Of a stretch of DNA of 42,562 bases, positions 9,401-17,760 are shown in pieces (within the stretch, counting starts at the first letter, position 1; each line of letters opens with the position of its first letter). Both the position numbers and the translations under genes were made by a program. The notes under the pieces are model-generated. The model had not been told where the DNA came from. It saw only the letters and a list, made by a program, of their open reading frames with translations, and searched no databases. Source of the stretch: Chrysophaeum taylorii (Eukaryota; Sar; Pelagophyceae; Pelagomonadales; Pelagomonadaceae); contig JAQMWT010000422.1 of the NCBI GenBank assembly GCA_029834535.1, positions 1 to 42,562 on the forward strand, read 5' to 3'.

Positions 9401-9941
9401 AAGAACGCCCGCGAGAAGATCACGGAATGGCTCGTCAAAAAGTTCGAGAGTTGGCTGAACAGCGGTGAGCAGCTGCGGCCTCCGGTCAACAAGGTCGAGA
9501 TCGGCTGGAAGAACCTCGACGCCTTCCTCGACCAGTTCGAATCAAAGTACGGCAGAGTCAAGTGGCACAAGCCCTCGGGCGCCGAAGCCTTCGGCGGGAG
9601 AACGGTTAACTGCGAGGGAGGCCGCCCGAAATGCCCAACGTAATGCCCTTGCGACCCTGCGCGAGGAGCTGCCACCGAAGTCGATCGAGACGGCAAAGAG
9701 GATGGACCTCGTGCAAAAGGCCAAGCTGAAGGATGAACTACGAGTCCCTAGGACGGACGGCAAGCCCGGCACGCGCCAGATGAAAGTCGCCGAGCTCCGC
9801 AAGGCTTTCCTTGAGACACTCCACCCCTCGGCAAAAGCCGCCGCGCACGCGCTGTTCGCTCCCGCGCCCGCGCCCGCCGCACCGTTCCCGCCCACCGCCG
9901 CGTCTTCTGCCGCTCCCGACGTCGAGATGGCCACGTCTTAA
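9401..9941 (+). pseudogene. Frameshifted gene fragment, unknown protein
   Basis: Two frames read as ordinary protein in sequence. From 9401 to about 9600, frame 2 reads ITEWLVKKFESWLN and later GWKNLDAFLDQFESKYG. From about 9590 to TAA 9939-9941, frame 0 reads ALATLREELPPKSIE and later MKVAELRKAFLETLHPSA, ending in an Ala/Pro-rich tail. The switch lies near 9590-9605. A TGA at 9398-9400 closes the first frame upstream. The fragment sits directly after the TTAG-tailed SINE copy and before a Helitron remnant, so it may be a captured host fragment. I do not recognise the family. Confidence 0.45.
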
Positions 9942-10027
9942 GCGCAACACCTCTGCGGGCGCTTGACAGCCCGAGGGTACCTGGAGGCCTTGGTTACGAA
10001 TCGTCCTTACTACTAATCGACAGATCC

Positions 10028-10045
10028 TTACTACTAATCGGCAGA

Positions 10046-10126
<81 letters not shown>

Positions 10127-11042
10127 TTAAATGTCGACAAGTGCAGGCCAGTAAGTTCACCTAGTCCCAATCTCTAACCCCAGTAAGTTCGGCGTAAACC
10201 CACTCGTGCTCACACCCACTCCTTCGAGCTCGTCGCTGTCGCCTCCGCCAATCTAAGCTGCTTCGATCCGCACACGCCGCTAACCTTTGAGTTTACTCTA
10301 AAACCCCCAGTAAGCTCACCTGGTCCCAGTAAGTTCACCTGGTTACTATATTCACCTAGTCTCAATCTCAAACCCCAGTAAATTCACCTGGTCCCAGTAA
10401 GCTCACCTATAGTGCGCGTGTAGACGCCGGGAGGGGGCTTATCGGTATTGCGCAGCACGTGTGGGGTAGGGTGGAGTCGTCGACCCAGATGAGTATATCC
10501 TAGGGGTTGCCGATCGACAGGGAGCCACGTAGAGCTGGACGTGGCAGAAGACGGGCTTGGGCAAGAGGACGCCGACCTCCCGGGGCGTCTGGCCCTGGCT
10601 CTTGTTGATCGTTTGGCGTCGGCGGGCCTTAAGGGATACAGGTTGGAGAAGCCTCGGTGACACGACACGATCGATCATGTATCTGGTACCGTTGCAGTGG
10701 CCGTGCGACGGGTCGAGGTTGCGAAGACCTTAAGCTCGCGCTCAAAGTCAGCATGCCGTTGGTTGTCAGGGAGTCGAAAACTCGACTGTAAAGAGCGAGG
10801 CGTCGTCTTCCGACCCAACCTAGTCGGCCTAAAAGAACTCCGACACCTCGTCTCCGGGAAAAAAAGGCCGCGGTCATGCGCGCGTTGTCAGCATCGACAA
10901 CATCGTTTCGACGGGGCGTGAGAATGGCGCGCTGAAAGAGCCGCCACGGGTCGTGGAAATAGTCTGCGAGGTCGCCGTAGACGGCTTCGAGGATCAATGC
11001 CTGGCTCGCGGGCCTACCTGATCCTTACCCTGAATCGGGGGA
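10028..11042 (-). mobile_element. Helitron helicase remnant A
   Basis: The minus strand carries the C-terminal part of a PIF1-like Helitron helicase in broken frames: ILTPRRNDVVDADNARM (near 10900), [12 protein letters not shown] (near 10690) and [20 protein letters not shown] followed by QLYVA (near 10520-10610). The last resembles helicase motifs V and VI of Helitron proteins. The following 10150-10420 is non-coding and holds repeated CCAGTAAGTTCACCTGG units. The outer border has ACTACTAATCGGCAGATG and the TCTG block. No Rep (HUH) domain or full ORF is present. Confidence 0.75.
10047..10122. repeat. (TCTG)n microsatellite
   Basis: About 18 tandem TCTG units lie inside the border block of Helitron remnant A. 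The same block with variable TCTG or TTTGTCTG number borders the other Helitron remnants. Any reading through it (QTDRQTDR) is a repeat artefact. Confidence 0.9.
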
Positions 11043-11575
11043 CAAACAAACTCGCCGCATCTACCGTGAGTGGGGGATCGCCAACGCATTAGGCCGGGCT
11101 CGCTGTGCCCTCACCGCCCTCACCCATGTCGCCGCCTCGGGGAACCCCACCCAGGCCGCCCGATCCCAGCAGGACGTCACCCTTCGTCGCACATACGTCC
11201 GGCGGCAGCATGCGTACGACCTACGGGCGGGGCCCGTCCTCTCTTCGCCTGCCCCACGACTCGGCGATGACCCCGACTAGGTCCCGCGTACTTATCTCCG
11301 CCCGTCAGGCACATCCCTCCTACCCCACAAACCCACCCACTTCATTCATGCTCCCCCCACACACACCCCTCTTAGCAGTCGACATTTAAAGACAAACAAA
11401 CAAACCCCACAAACCCACCCACATTCTTCATGCCCCCCACACACACCCCCCTCTTAGCAGTCCTTACTACTAATCGACAGATGTTTGTCTGTTTGTCTGT
11501 TTGTCTGTTTGTCTTTAGATGTCGACTGCTAAGAGGGGGGTGTGTGTGGGGAGCATGAAGGATGTAGGTGTCCCC
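11043..11575. other. Spacer between two inverted Helitron remnants
   Basis: No gene is seen. The stretch holds both orientations of a GC-skewed border repeat (CTGCTAAGAGGGGGG and its complement), a GTCCCGCGTACTTATCTCC segment also found near 12720 and 32415, and another ACTACTAATCGACAGATG border with TTTGTCTG units (11466-11515). Confidence 0.6.
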
Positions 11576-12540
11576 CGATTCAGGGTAAGGATCAGGTAGG
11601 CCCGCGAGCCAGGCATTGATCCTCGAAGCCGTCTACGGCGACCTCGCAGACTATTTCCACGACCCGCGGCGGCTCTTTCAGCGCGCCATTCTCACGCCCC
11701 GTCGAAACGATGTTGTCGATGCTGACAACGCGCGCATGACCGCGGCCTTTTTTTCCGGAGACGAGGCGTCGAAGTTCTTTTCGGCCGACTAGGTTGGGTC
11801 GGAAGACGACGCCTCGCTCTTTACAGTCGAGTTTTCGACTCCCTGACAACCAACGGCATGCTGACTTTGATCGCGAGCTTAAAGTCTTCGCAACCTCGAC
11901 CGGTCGCACGGCCACTGCAACGGTACCAGATACATGATCGATCGTGTCGTGTCACCGAGGCTCCTCCAACCTGTATCCCTTAAGGCCCGCCGACGCCAAA
12001 CGATCAACAAGAGCCAGGGCCAGACGCCCCGCGAGGTCGGCGTCCTCTTGCCCAAGCCCGTCTTCTGTCACGTCCAGCTCTACGTGGCTCTCTGTCGATC
12101 GGCAACCCCGAGGATATACTCTTCTGAGTCGACGACTCCACCCTACCCCACACGTGCTACGCAACACCTATAAGCCCCCTCCCGGAGTCTACACGCGCAC
12201 TGTAATTGAGCTTACTGGGACCAGGTGAACTTACTGGGGTTTGAGATTGAGACTAGGTGAATATAGTAACCAGGTGAACTTACTGGGACCAGGTGAGCTT
12301 ACTGGGGGTTTTAGAGTAAACTCAAAGGTTAGCGGGGTGTGCGGATCAAAGCAGCTTAGATTGGCGGAGGCGAGAGCGACGAGCTCGAAGGAGTGGGTGT
12401 GAGCACGAGTGGGTTTACGCCGAACTTACTGGGGTTAGAGATTTGGACTAGGTGAACTTACTGACCAGGTGAACATACTGGGACCAGGTGAACTTACTGG
12501 GGTTAGAGACTGGGACTAGGTGAACTTACTGGCCTGCACT
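11576..12540 (+). mobile_element. Helitron helicase remnant B
   Basis: This is a near-identical inverted copy of remnant A. It contains YGDLADYFHDPRRLFQRA, ILTPRRNDVVDADNARM, a GDEAS...FFSAD segment ended by [15 protein letters not shown] and [19 protein letters not shown] followed by QLYVAL, spread over all three forward frames. The 3' non-coding tail (12215-12540) contains many CAGGTGAACTTACTGG units. It is a pseudogene of the helicase C terminus. Confidence 0.75.
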
Positions 12541-12544
12541 TGTC

Positions 12545-13658
12545 GACATTTAAAGACAAACAAACAAACAAACAAACAGACAAACAGACAAACAGACAAA
12601 CAGACAAACAGACAAACATCTGTCGATTAGTAGTATGGACTGCTAAGAGGGGGGTGTGTGTGGGGGGCATGAAGGATGTGGGTGGGTTTGTGGGGTAGGC
12701 GGGATGTGCCTGACGGGCGGAGATAAGTACGCGGGACCTAGTCCCCTGATTCAGGGTAAGGATAAATCAGGTAGGCGCGCGAGCCAGACATTGAGCCTCC
12801 AAGCCGTCTACGGCGACCTCGCAGACTGTTTCCACGACCCGCGGCGGCTCTTTCGGCGCGCCATTCTCACGCCCCGTCGAAACGATGTTGTCGATGCTGA
12901 CAACGCGCGCATGGCCGCGGCCTTTTTTTCACGGAGACGAGGCGTCGAAGTTCTTTTCGGCCGACTAGGTTGGGTCGGAAGACGACGCCTCGCTCTTTAC
13001 AGCCGAGTTTTCGACTCCCTGACAACCAACGGCATGCTGACTTTGAGCGCGAGCTTAAAGTCGTCGCAACCTCGACCCGTCGCACGGCTACTGCAACGGT
13101 ACCAGATACATGATCGATCGTGACGTTGTCACCGAGGCTCCTCCAACCTGTATCCCTTAAGCCCCGCCGACGCCAAACGATCAACAAGAGCCAGGGCCAG
13201 ACGCCCCGCGAGGTCGGCGTCCTCTTGCCCAAGCCCGTCTTCTGCCACGTCCACCTCTACGTGGCTCCCTGTCGATCGGCAACCCCGAGGATATACTCAT
13301 CTGGGTCGACGACTCCACCCTACCCCACACGTGCTGCGCAATACCGATCAGCCCCCTCCCGGCGTCTACACGCGCACTGTAGGTGAACTATAACTGGGAC
13401 CAGGTGAGCTTATTTGGACCAGGTGAACTTACTGGAGTAAGAGATTGGGACTAGGTGAACTTACTGGGGCCAGGTGAACTTACTGGGGGTTTTAGCGTAA
13501 ACTAAAAGGTTAGCGGCGTGTGCGGATCAAAGCAGCTTAGATTGGCGGAGGTGAGAGCGACGAGCTCGAAGGAGTGGGTGTGAGCACGAGTGGGTTTACG
13601 CCGAACTTACTGGGGTTAGAGATTTGGACTAGGTGAACTTACTGGCCTGCACTCGTCA
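12545..13658 (+). mobile_element. Helitron helicase remnant C
   Basis: This is a third copy, in tandem with B. It begins with the border block inverted relative to B and D (GTCGACATTTAAAGACAAAC, then CAGA-type units, then CATCTGTCGATTAGTAGT). It carries the same helicase segments over 12800-13330 and the same GTGAACTTACTGG tail (13380-13655). Frames are broken as in the other copies. Confidence 0.72.
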
Positions 13659-13825
13659 GTCCTTTCTTCCCTCTTTTTTTGAAATTTTGAGTGTGCATAT
13701 CTGTGTCCGTCTAGATGTATGTGTTTTGTACTATTGTAGTATGTAGCTTCCGTTGGTTCCGTTGAAGAGAGAGAGAGAGAGATTATCTACATTGTAAGAA
13801 GAACGTGTGCGATTACGCAAGCACT
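13659..13825. other. AT-richer spacer with (GA)n
   Basis: No gene is seen. It holds a pyrimidine-rich run and GAGAGAGAGAGAGA near 13768-13782. Confidence 0.5.
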
Positions 13826-14203
13826 TCAACAAAAATGGCTCGCACAATCCGCCGCAACCTTCACAGGGCGATGCGCGCCGTGCGGCGTCCTACGGTGGCA
13901 AGGCCGCTGCCGAGGATCCCTGTGAGACGGCGCATGACGGTGGCTGAACGGCGCAGGTGGTGCTTGTGGCCTTGGTGAACTCCGCGCACAAGTCCCCCCA
14001 CATCTCGTCCTCTCCTTCCTCGCGTTGAACGGGTCGAAGGCCACCCAGTTGCGGACGAAGGTCTCCTTGATCTTCGGGTCCGCCAGGTGGTTGCCGCTGA
14101 ACGACACCTTGGACGCGACGGACATCTCAAACCGTATCGCGACGCCCGCCGTAGCTAACCCCGCTTTTGTTGAAGTTATCGAAAACGTAGACATTGAAAG
14201 CAA
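13826..14203 (-). pseudogene. Possible gene fragment on the minus strand
   Basis: The N-terminal half reads like protein (ASKVSFSGNHLADPKIKETF, then VRNWVAFDPFN). The rest switches frame into a reading with GEDEMWGDLCAEFTKA, suggesting a frameshift near 14010. On the other strand an arginine-rich 47-codon ORF starts at ATG 13835 (MARTIRRNLHRAM) and ends at 13978, preceded by an AT-rich leader. Only one of the two is likely to be real, and I do not recognise either. Confidence 0.25.
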
Positions 14204-14319
14204 ATTTTCTGTGCTGACCTTTTCAATAAAATTGTAGAGCCGTTATATAGCCGTTTTAGAGTCGTTGAATGACAGTTCGTTTTTGTTTTTCAGTGCTGCG
14301 GAACCTCACTATTGATGTT

Positions 14320-14420
14320 GGTAGATTCCTTTTCCGGCACCTTCGGATTCTGTGCCCGGCACCATCTGCCTGTACCGGGACAATCCTTTACTCACCCCTT
14401 GCCATGTTTTACCAACATGG
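14320..14420 (+). repeat. Dispersed repeat, copy 1 (GGTAGATTCC type)
   Basis: The sequence from GGTAGATTCC through CCATCTGCCTGTACCGG to a GCCATG-type end is repeated at 15908-15970 and resumes at 16261, where SINE-like copy 3 splits it. An upstream piece, ATTGAAAGCAAATTTTCTGT (near 14192), matches near 16291. Confidence 0.65.
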
Positions 14421-14888
14421 TAAGCAGCTGTTCGTTCGGCACCTGACTCGTGCTGAGTGTTAGCGAGGTCTACGGGTGTCACTTTGTGTTTACGCCCTTC
14501 ACGAACGTGGTGTACGTGACCACGAGCGCATCGGTTCGGTGATTTTACTCGCCTGCGTCGGCGAACGGATCGTCGGACAGTTGAAGAATACTTGAAGAAT
14601 GAAGTTTGTCATTGAGTTTGACACCGCCGCCGCTACGACATCACTTTACTTCGGATGCCCTGACCTCTTCTTCTACTACACCCCGTCGTTCATGAGCTTC
14701 TTTCGGTGTTTGCCGCTTTTGAGAAAATCATGATACTCGGCGTCAGCTTGTTTACCGCCGATTGACGCAAGAACATCTACAGCATCATCTTGAGTGATTG
14801 GGATCCGATGCAGTTGCATAGAAGTACCTCGTGTGCATTGTCAGCTATGCGTTGATCCACTCCTCGTCGTGCTTCTCGAATTTAATGA
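14421..14888. other. No feature recognised
   Basis: I see no convincing ORF, repeat or RNA here. Short ORFs in this stretch have no protein-like composition. Confidence 0.5.
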
Positions 14889-15434
14889 AAGCAAGGACGT
14901 TCATTTTCGCGTGGCGGACGCAGTCGTGTACGTGGCAGCCGCGCGCCCCAGCGCCACAACGATACCCAAAACAAACTCTCGAATCCCCCGACTCACCATG
15001 ATCACCAGCCACACCAGCAAAACCCGAATCCCCAGAATCCGCCATCCTATCGTCCAACGTCAAGTACACCGCCGACAGGTATACCAGTGCATGTCCCTTC
15101 ATCTGCAGATCCTACTGTCTCTCGTGAACAGCAGCAACCACAATCCTTTATGTTGGTTCCTTCTCGCGAACAATTTCGTGAACAGCAGCAACATCAATCC
15201 TTTATGTTGGTCCCTTCTCGCGAACAATTTCGTGAACAGCAGCAACATCAATCCTTTATGTTGGTTCCTTCTCGCGGACCATCGCATTGGGGCAATACTT
15301 CCAACCTTGCTGGCACCGATCCGTCCTTTATTCAACGGTTGCAATTTCAACGAACCCAAATTCATTCTCAACGGGTCTTTGAATCTGAACATCCTACATT
15401 TGAGCAGTTGATTCAACTTCGCCGCCAACCCTAG
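14889..15434 (+). CDS. Q/P/R-rich protein with 18-residue repeats, unknown
   Basis: The frame is open after a TGA at 14886-14888. It reads an Arg/Gly-rich start, then a His/Asn/Gln/Pro-rich linker, then almost three copies of an 18-residue repeat (SREQFREQQQHQSFMLVP) and a C terminus that ends at TAG 15432-15434. No ATG begins the frame, so a 5' exon or truncation is likely. The composition suggests a low-complexity RNA-binding or Gag-like protein. A competing frame over the same DNA (from 14794) is Leu/Asn-rich and less plausible. No family is recognised. Confidence 0.4.
   Translation, partial: KQGRSFSRGGRSRVRGSRAPQRHNDTQNKLSNPPTHHDHQPHQQNPNPQNPPSYRPTSSTPPTGIPVHVPSSADPTVSREQQQPQSFMLVPSREQFREQQQHQSFMLVPSREQFREQQQHQSFMLVPSRGPSHWGNTSNLAGTDPSFIQRLQFQRTQIHSQRVFESEHPTFEQLIQLRRQP
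15122..15283 (+). repeat. 54-bp tandem repeat, 3 units
   Basis: Units start at 15122, 15176 and 15230, exactly 54 bp apart, and are nearly identical. They encode the 18-residue repeats of the Q-rich ORF, and 54 is a multiple of three, so the frame is kept. Confidence 0.9.
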
Positions 15435-15539
15435 CTGATTCGTGCTTCAAACTTACCCCTGTAATGGCACTGAAACCCTAGGTTTGATTCCTGCTTAGCG
15501 CTCACTGGTATGTGCTACGGCTACTTCGTTAAATGATTC

Positions 15540-15690
15540 ACGAGTCGGATTGGACTCAATACATTTACGAGTCGGCATGGACTCGTTGATACTGAGTCGG
15601 AATGGACTCATTGATACTGAGCCGGAATGGATTCATTGATACTGAGTCGGAATGGACCCATTGATACTGAGACGGATTGGACTCATTGAT
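15540..15690 (+). repeat. 25-bp tandem repeat (GAGTCGGAATGGACTCATTG)
   Basis: Four TGATACTGAG starts at 15587, 15612, 15637 and 15662 are spaced exactly 25 bp. Two more divergent units lie upstream from 15541. The units contain the near-palindrome GAGTC...GACTC. The repeat is non-coding. Confidence 0.88.
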
Positions 15691-15970
15691 TATACTGATT
15701 AGGCGCTATATTGATTTTATTGAGAGCTTTGTTTCTACCTTTATTTTACTCTACTTTACTTTATTCAGGTCACGAACGCAGTGCCCAGTCGCGCTATTCT
15801 CTGCTCTTGACGAATGTTGACTCCTGTTTCTGCTGCTCCCTGCGCCTTTCAAGCCAGCGTTTCAACTCCTGCGCTGCTCTCTGCCCCTTTCAAGAATTTA
15901 CGGGATTGGTAGATTCCTGTTCCGGTACCTTCGGACTCTGTGTGCGGTACCATCTGCTTGTACCGGAACA

Positions 15971-16252
15971 CTAACTAACTAACTAACTAACTAACTAATT
16001 AACCAACTAACTTCAGACCTCTCCCGAGCATGGGAGCCAGGCCGGACCGACAGGAGCCAGTCCGGAATCACGGGCCTGTAGACGAGGGGCGCCGAAAGGT
16101 GGGTCGGCGGAGAGTGATCATCAAGCTTGTCGCCATGCGACGAGGAGACCGCGATGTGACTGACAACCAACTCGTCGATAACCTTCCGTCTGCGCCCCCC
16201 GGCCATACCCCGTCCCACTGCGAACGTTCCGGCTGCCAACCGGCCCGCCCGG
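15971..16252 (-). mobile_element. SINE-like element with TTAG tail, copy 3
   Basis: The element lies on the minus strand. Its tail is the (CTAA)n run at 15971-16010 and its body runs to 16252. Perfect 8-bp repeats CCGGAACA at 15963-15970 and 16253-16260 flank it. It is almost identical to copy 1 but stops within the CCGGGCGGGCC segment, so it is 5' truncated. It is inserted into the dispersed repeat shared with 14320-14420. Confidence 0.82.
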
Positions 16253-16414
16253 CCGGAACAAGCCATTACTTACCCCATGTTCTATCAACAATTGAAAGCA
16301 AATTTTCTGTGCTTACCACAAGGGGCAGCAAAAAAAAGCAATCCCCAACACCACGTAGGTAGGTAAGTGCCCCCGCTAGGGCCGGATTCAAGTTTTTATA
16401 TTCAAATAGTTTTA

Positions 16415-16735
16415 TAAGTTCACCTAGTCCCAATCTCTACACCCCTTACACCCCCCCACCCCACTCTCATGTCACCTCGACGCTCTCACCCCCGCCAATC
16501 TAAGCTGCTTTGATCAGCGCACGTTCGCTAGCCTTTGAGTTTGCTCCTATAACCCCAGTAAGTTCACCTGCTCCCGTCAAGTTCACCTGGTCAGTATGTT
16601 CACCTTGTCCCAATCTCTAACCCCAGTAAGTTCGGCGCAAACCCACACCCACTCACCCCACTCTCCTTTGAGCTCGTCGCTCTCACCCCCGCCAATCTGA
16701 GCTGCTTTGATCCGCACACGCCGCTAACATTTATA
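16415..16735 (-). repeat. Helitron 3'-tail fragments, two units
   Basis: Two tandem pieces contain CCAATCTAAGCTGCTTTGATC, the CCAGTAAGTTCACCTG units and GAGCTCGTCGCTCTCAC. These match the non-coding tail of Helitron remnants A-E. No helicase sequence is present. Confidence 0.65.
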
Positions 16736-16756
16736 TATGGGGTCGTCACAATTAGA

Positions 16757-17014
16757 GCAACGACATTGACTTAAATGGGGTCATTTTAGCTTAATTTGAT
16801 TCATATTGGCTTAATTCCGAAACTTAGTTAGATGTGACTTAAGTATAGCAACTTTTTGTCTTAGATAGAGCAATAATGACTTAGTTACATCGATTTTTGT
16901 GCTTAGTTAGAACCATTTAGTTGGTGCATGATACTAACCCTTAAGTTGATTCTAACTTAGTTTTGTGATGCATCAAATTAAGCTAAATAGGTCACACTTA
17001 AGTCGTTGTTGTCA
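16757..17014. mobile_element. AT-rich MITE-like element with inverted termini
   Basis: The left end (CAACGAC, then GACTTAA, then TTTAGCTTAATTTGAT near 16788-16803) is the inverse of the right end (ATCAAATTAAGCTAAATAGG, then ACTTAAGTCGTTG, 16973-17013). The element is about 255 bp with imperfect terminal repeats of about 40 bp. It is far AT-richer than its flanks and has no ORF. Confidence 0.65.
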
Positions 17015-17077
17015 GCGCGGGGTAGTTGGCTCCCTTGCCCTGGTGGCTATCTGCATGGTTGCTGTGGTGGACGCACG

Positions 17078-17361
17078 CCTTGCGCAGGCATCTGTCCCCT
17101 CGGCGTAGGTTGTCACCTGTTCGCCTCCCGGGCGAAGGTGCACCTACGCCTTGAGCTGGCATCGGTCCCCCCGGCGTAGGTTGGTACCTGTTCGCCTCTC
17201 GGGAGATGGTGAACCTACACCTTGCGCAGGTACCAGTCCACCCGGCGTAGGTTGGAACCCGCTCGTCTATCGGGTGATAGTGGACGTACACCTTGCGCAG
17301 GTACCAGTCCTTCCGGCGCACATTGGCACCTGTTCGCCTCCTGAGCGGGCCGGTTGGAAGC
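17078..17361 (+). repeat. 71-bp tandem array, 4 units
   Basis: CCTTG-type unit starts at 17078, 17149, 17220 and 17291 are exactly 71 bp apart. Each unit carries GGCGTAGGTTGG and ACCTGTTCGCCTC, the head of the SINE-like family, and the last unit runs into the family core (GGGCCGGTTGGAAGCC). Confidence 0.88.
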
Positions 17362-17640
17362 CGGAACGTTTGCAATGGGACGGGTTATGGCCGGGGGACG
17401 CCTAAGGAAAAGTTATCGACGCGATGGTTGTCAGCCAAATCGTGGTCCCCGTGTCGCATGGCGACAGGCGCCAACTCTCCCCCGAAGCTCCTTTCAGCGC
17501 CTCTCGTCTGAAAAAAATCCCTGGCGATTCTGATCCCGCGCGCTTCGGCGTTGGGATTATTCTACGCCTCATGCACAGAGCTAGCCTATCGTTAAATCTA
17601 TTCTATGCCGCATGCACTGCGCTGGCCTCTCGTTAAATCG
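17078..17640 (+). mobile_element. SINE-like element, copy 4 (long subfamily, expanded head)
   Basis: The 71-bp head array is followed by the family core and by the long-subfamily 3' part. ATGCACTGCGCTGGCC (near 17610) matches copy 2, with an extra partial duplication of that end (TCATGCACAGAGCTAGCC). It ends in CGTTAAATCG rather than a TTAG run. No target duplication is visible. Confidence 0.6.
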
Positions 17641-17760
17641 TTTGTCGGGGGTCCACAAGGCGACCAGGGAAAGCGGGCGCGAGAACCTAGGGTCTAGGCG
17701 TCGACGGCCGGCATAGGCGGCAGGGGCAGCCGCCAGTAATGGCCATAGAGGTCGTTGACA

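Larger units (their letters stand above)
10130..12550. repeat. Large inverted repeat of Helitron remnants A and B
   Basis: Remnants A (minus) and B (plus) form arms of about 0.9 kb around a spacer of about 0.5 kb. They are closely similar through both the coding remnant and the non-coding tail. Two independent insertions or a local inverted duplication could explain this. Confidence 0.7.

Noticed and set aside
14794..15411. 205-codon Leu/Asn-rich ORF
   Set aside because: It is an alternative frame of the 54-bp repeat, and the overlapping Q-rich frame has more plausible composition.
15971..16010. (CTAA)n / (TTAG)n as interstitial telomere repeat
   Set aside because: The run is at the 3' end of the SINE-like family in several copies with target duplications, so it is the tail of the element.
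17078..17361. 71-bp, 54-bp (15122) and 25-bp (15587) repeats as CRISPR arrays
   Set aside because: Whole units repeat without unique spacers, one array is coding, and the context is eukaryotic transposons.
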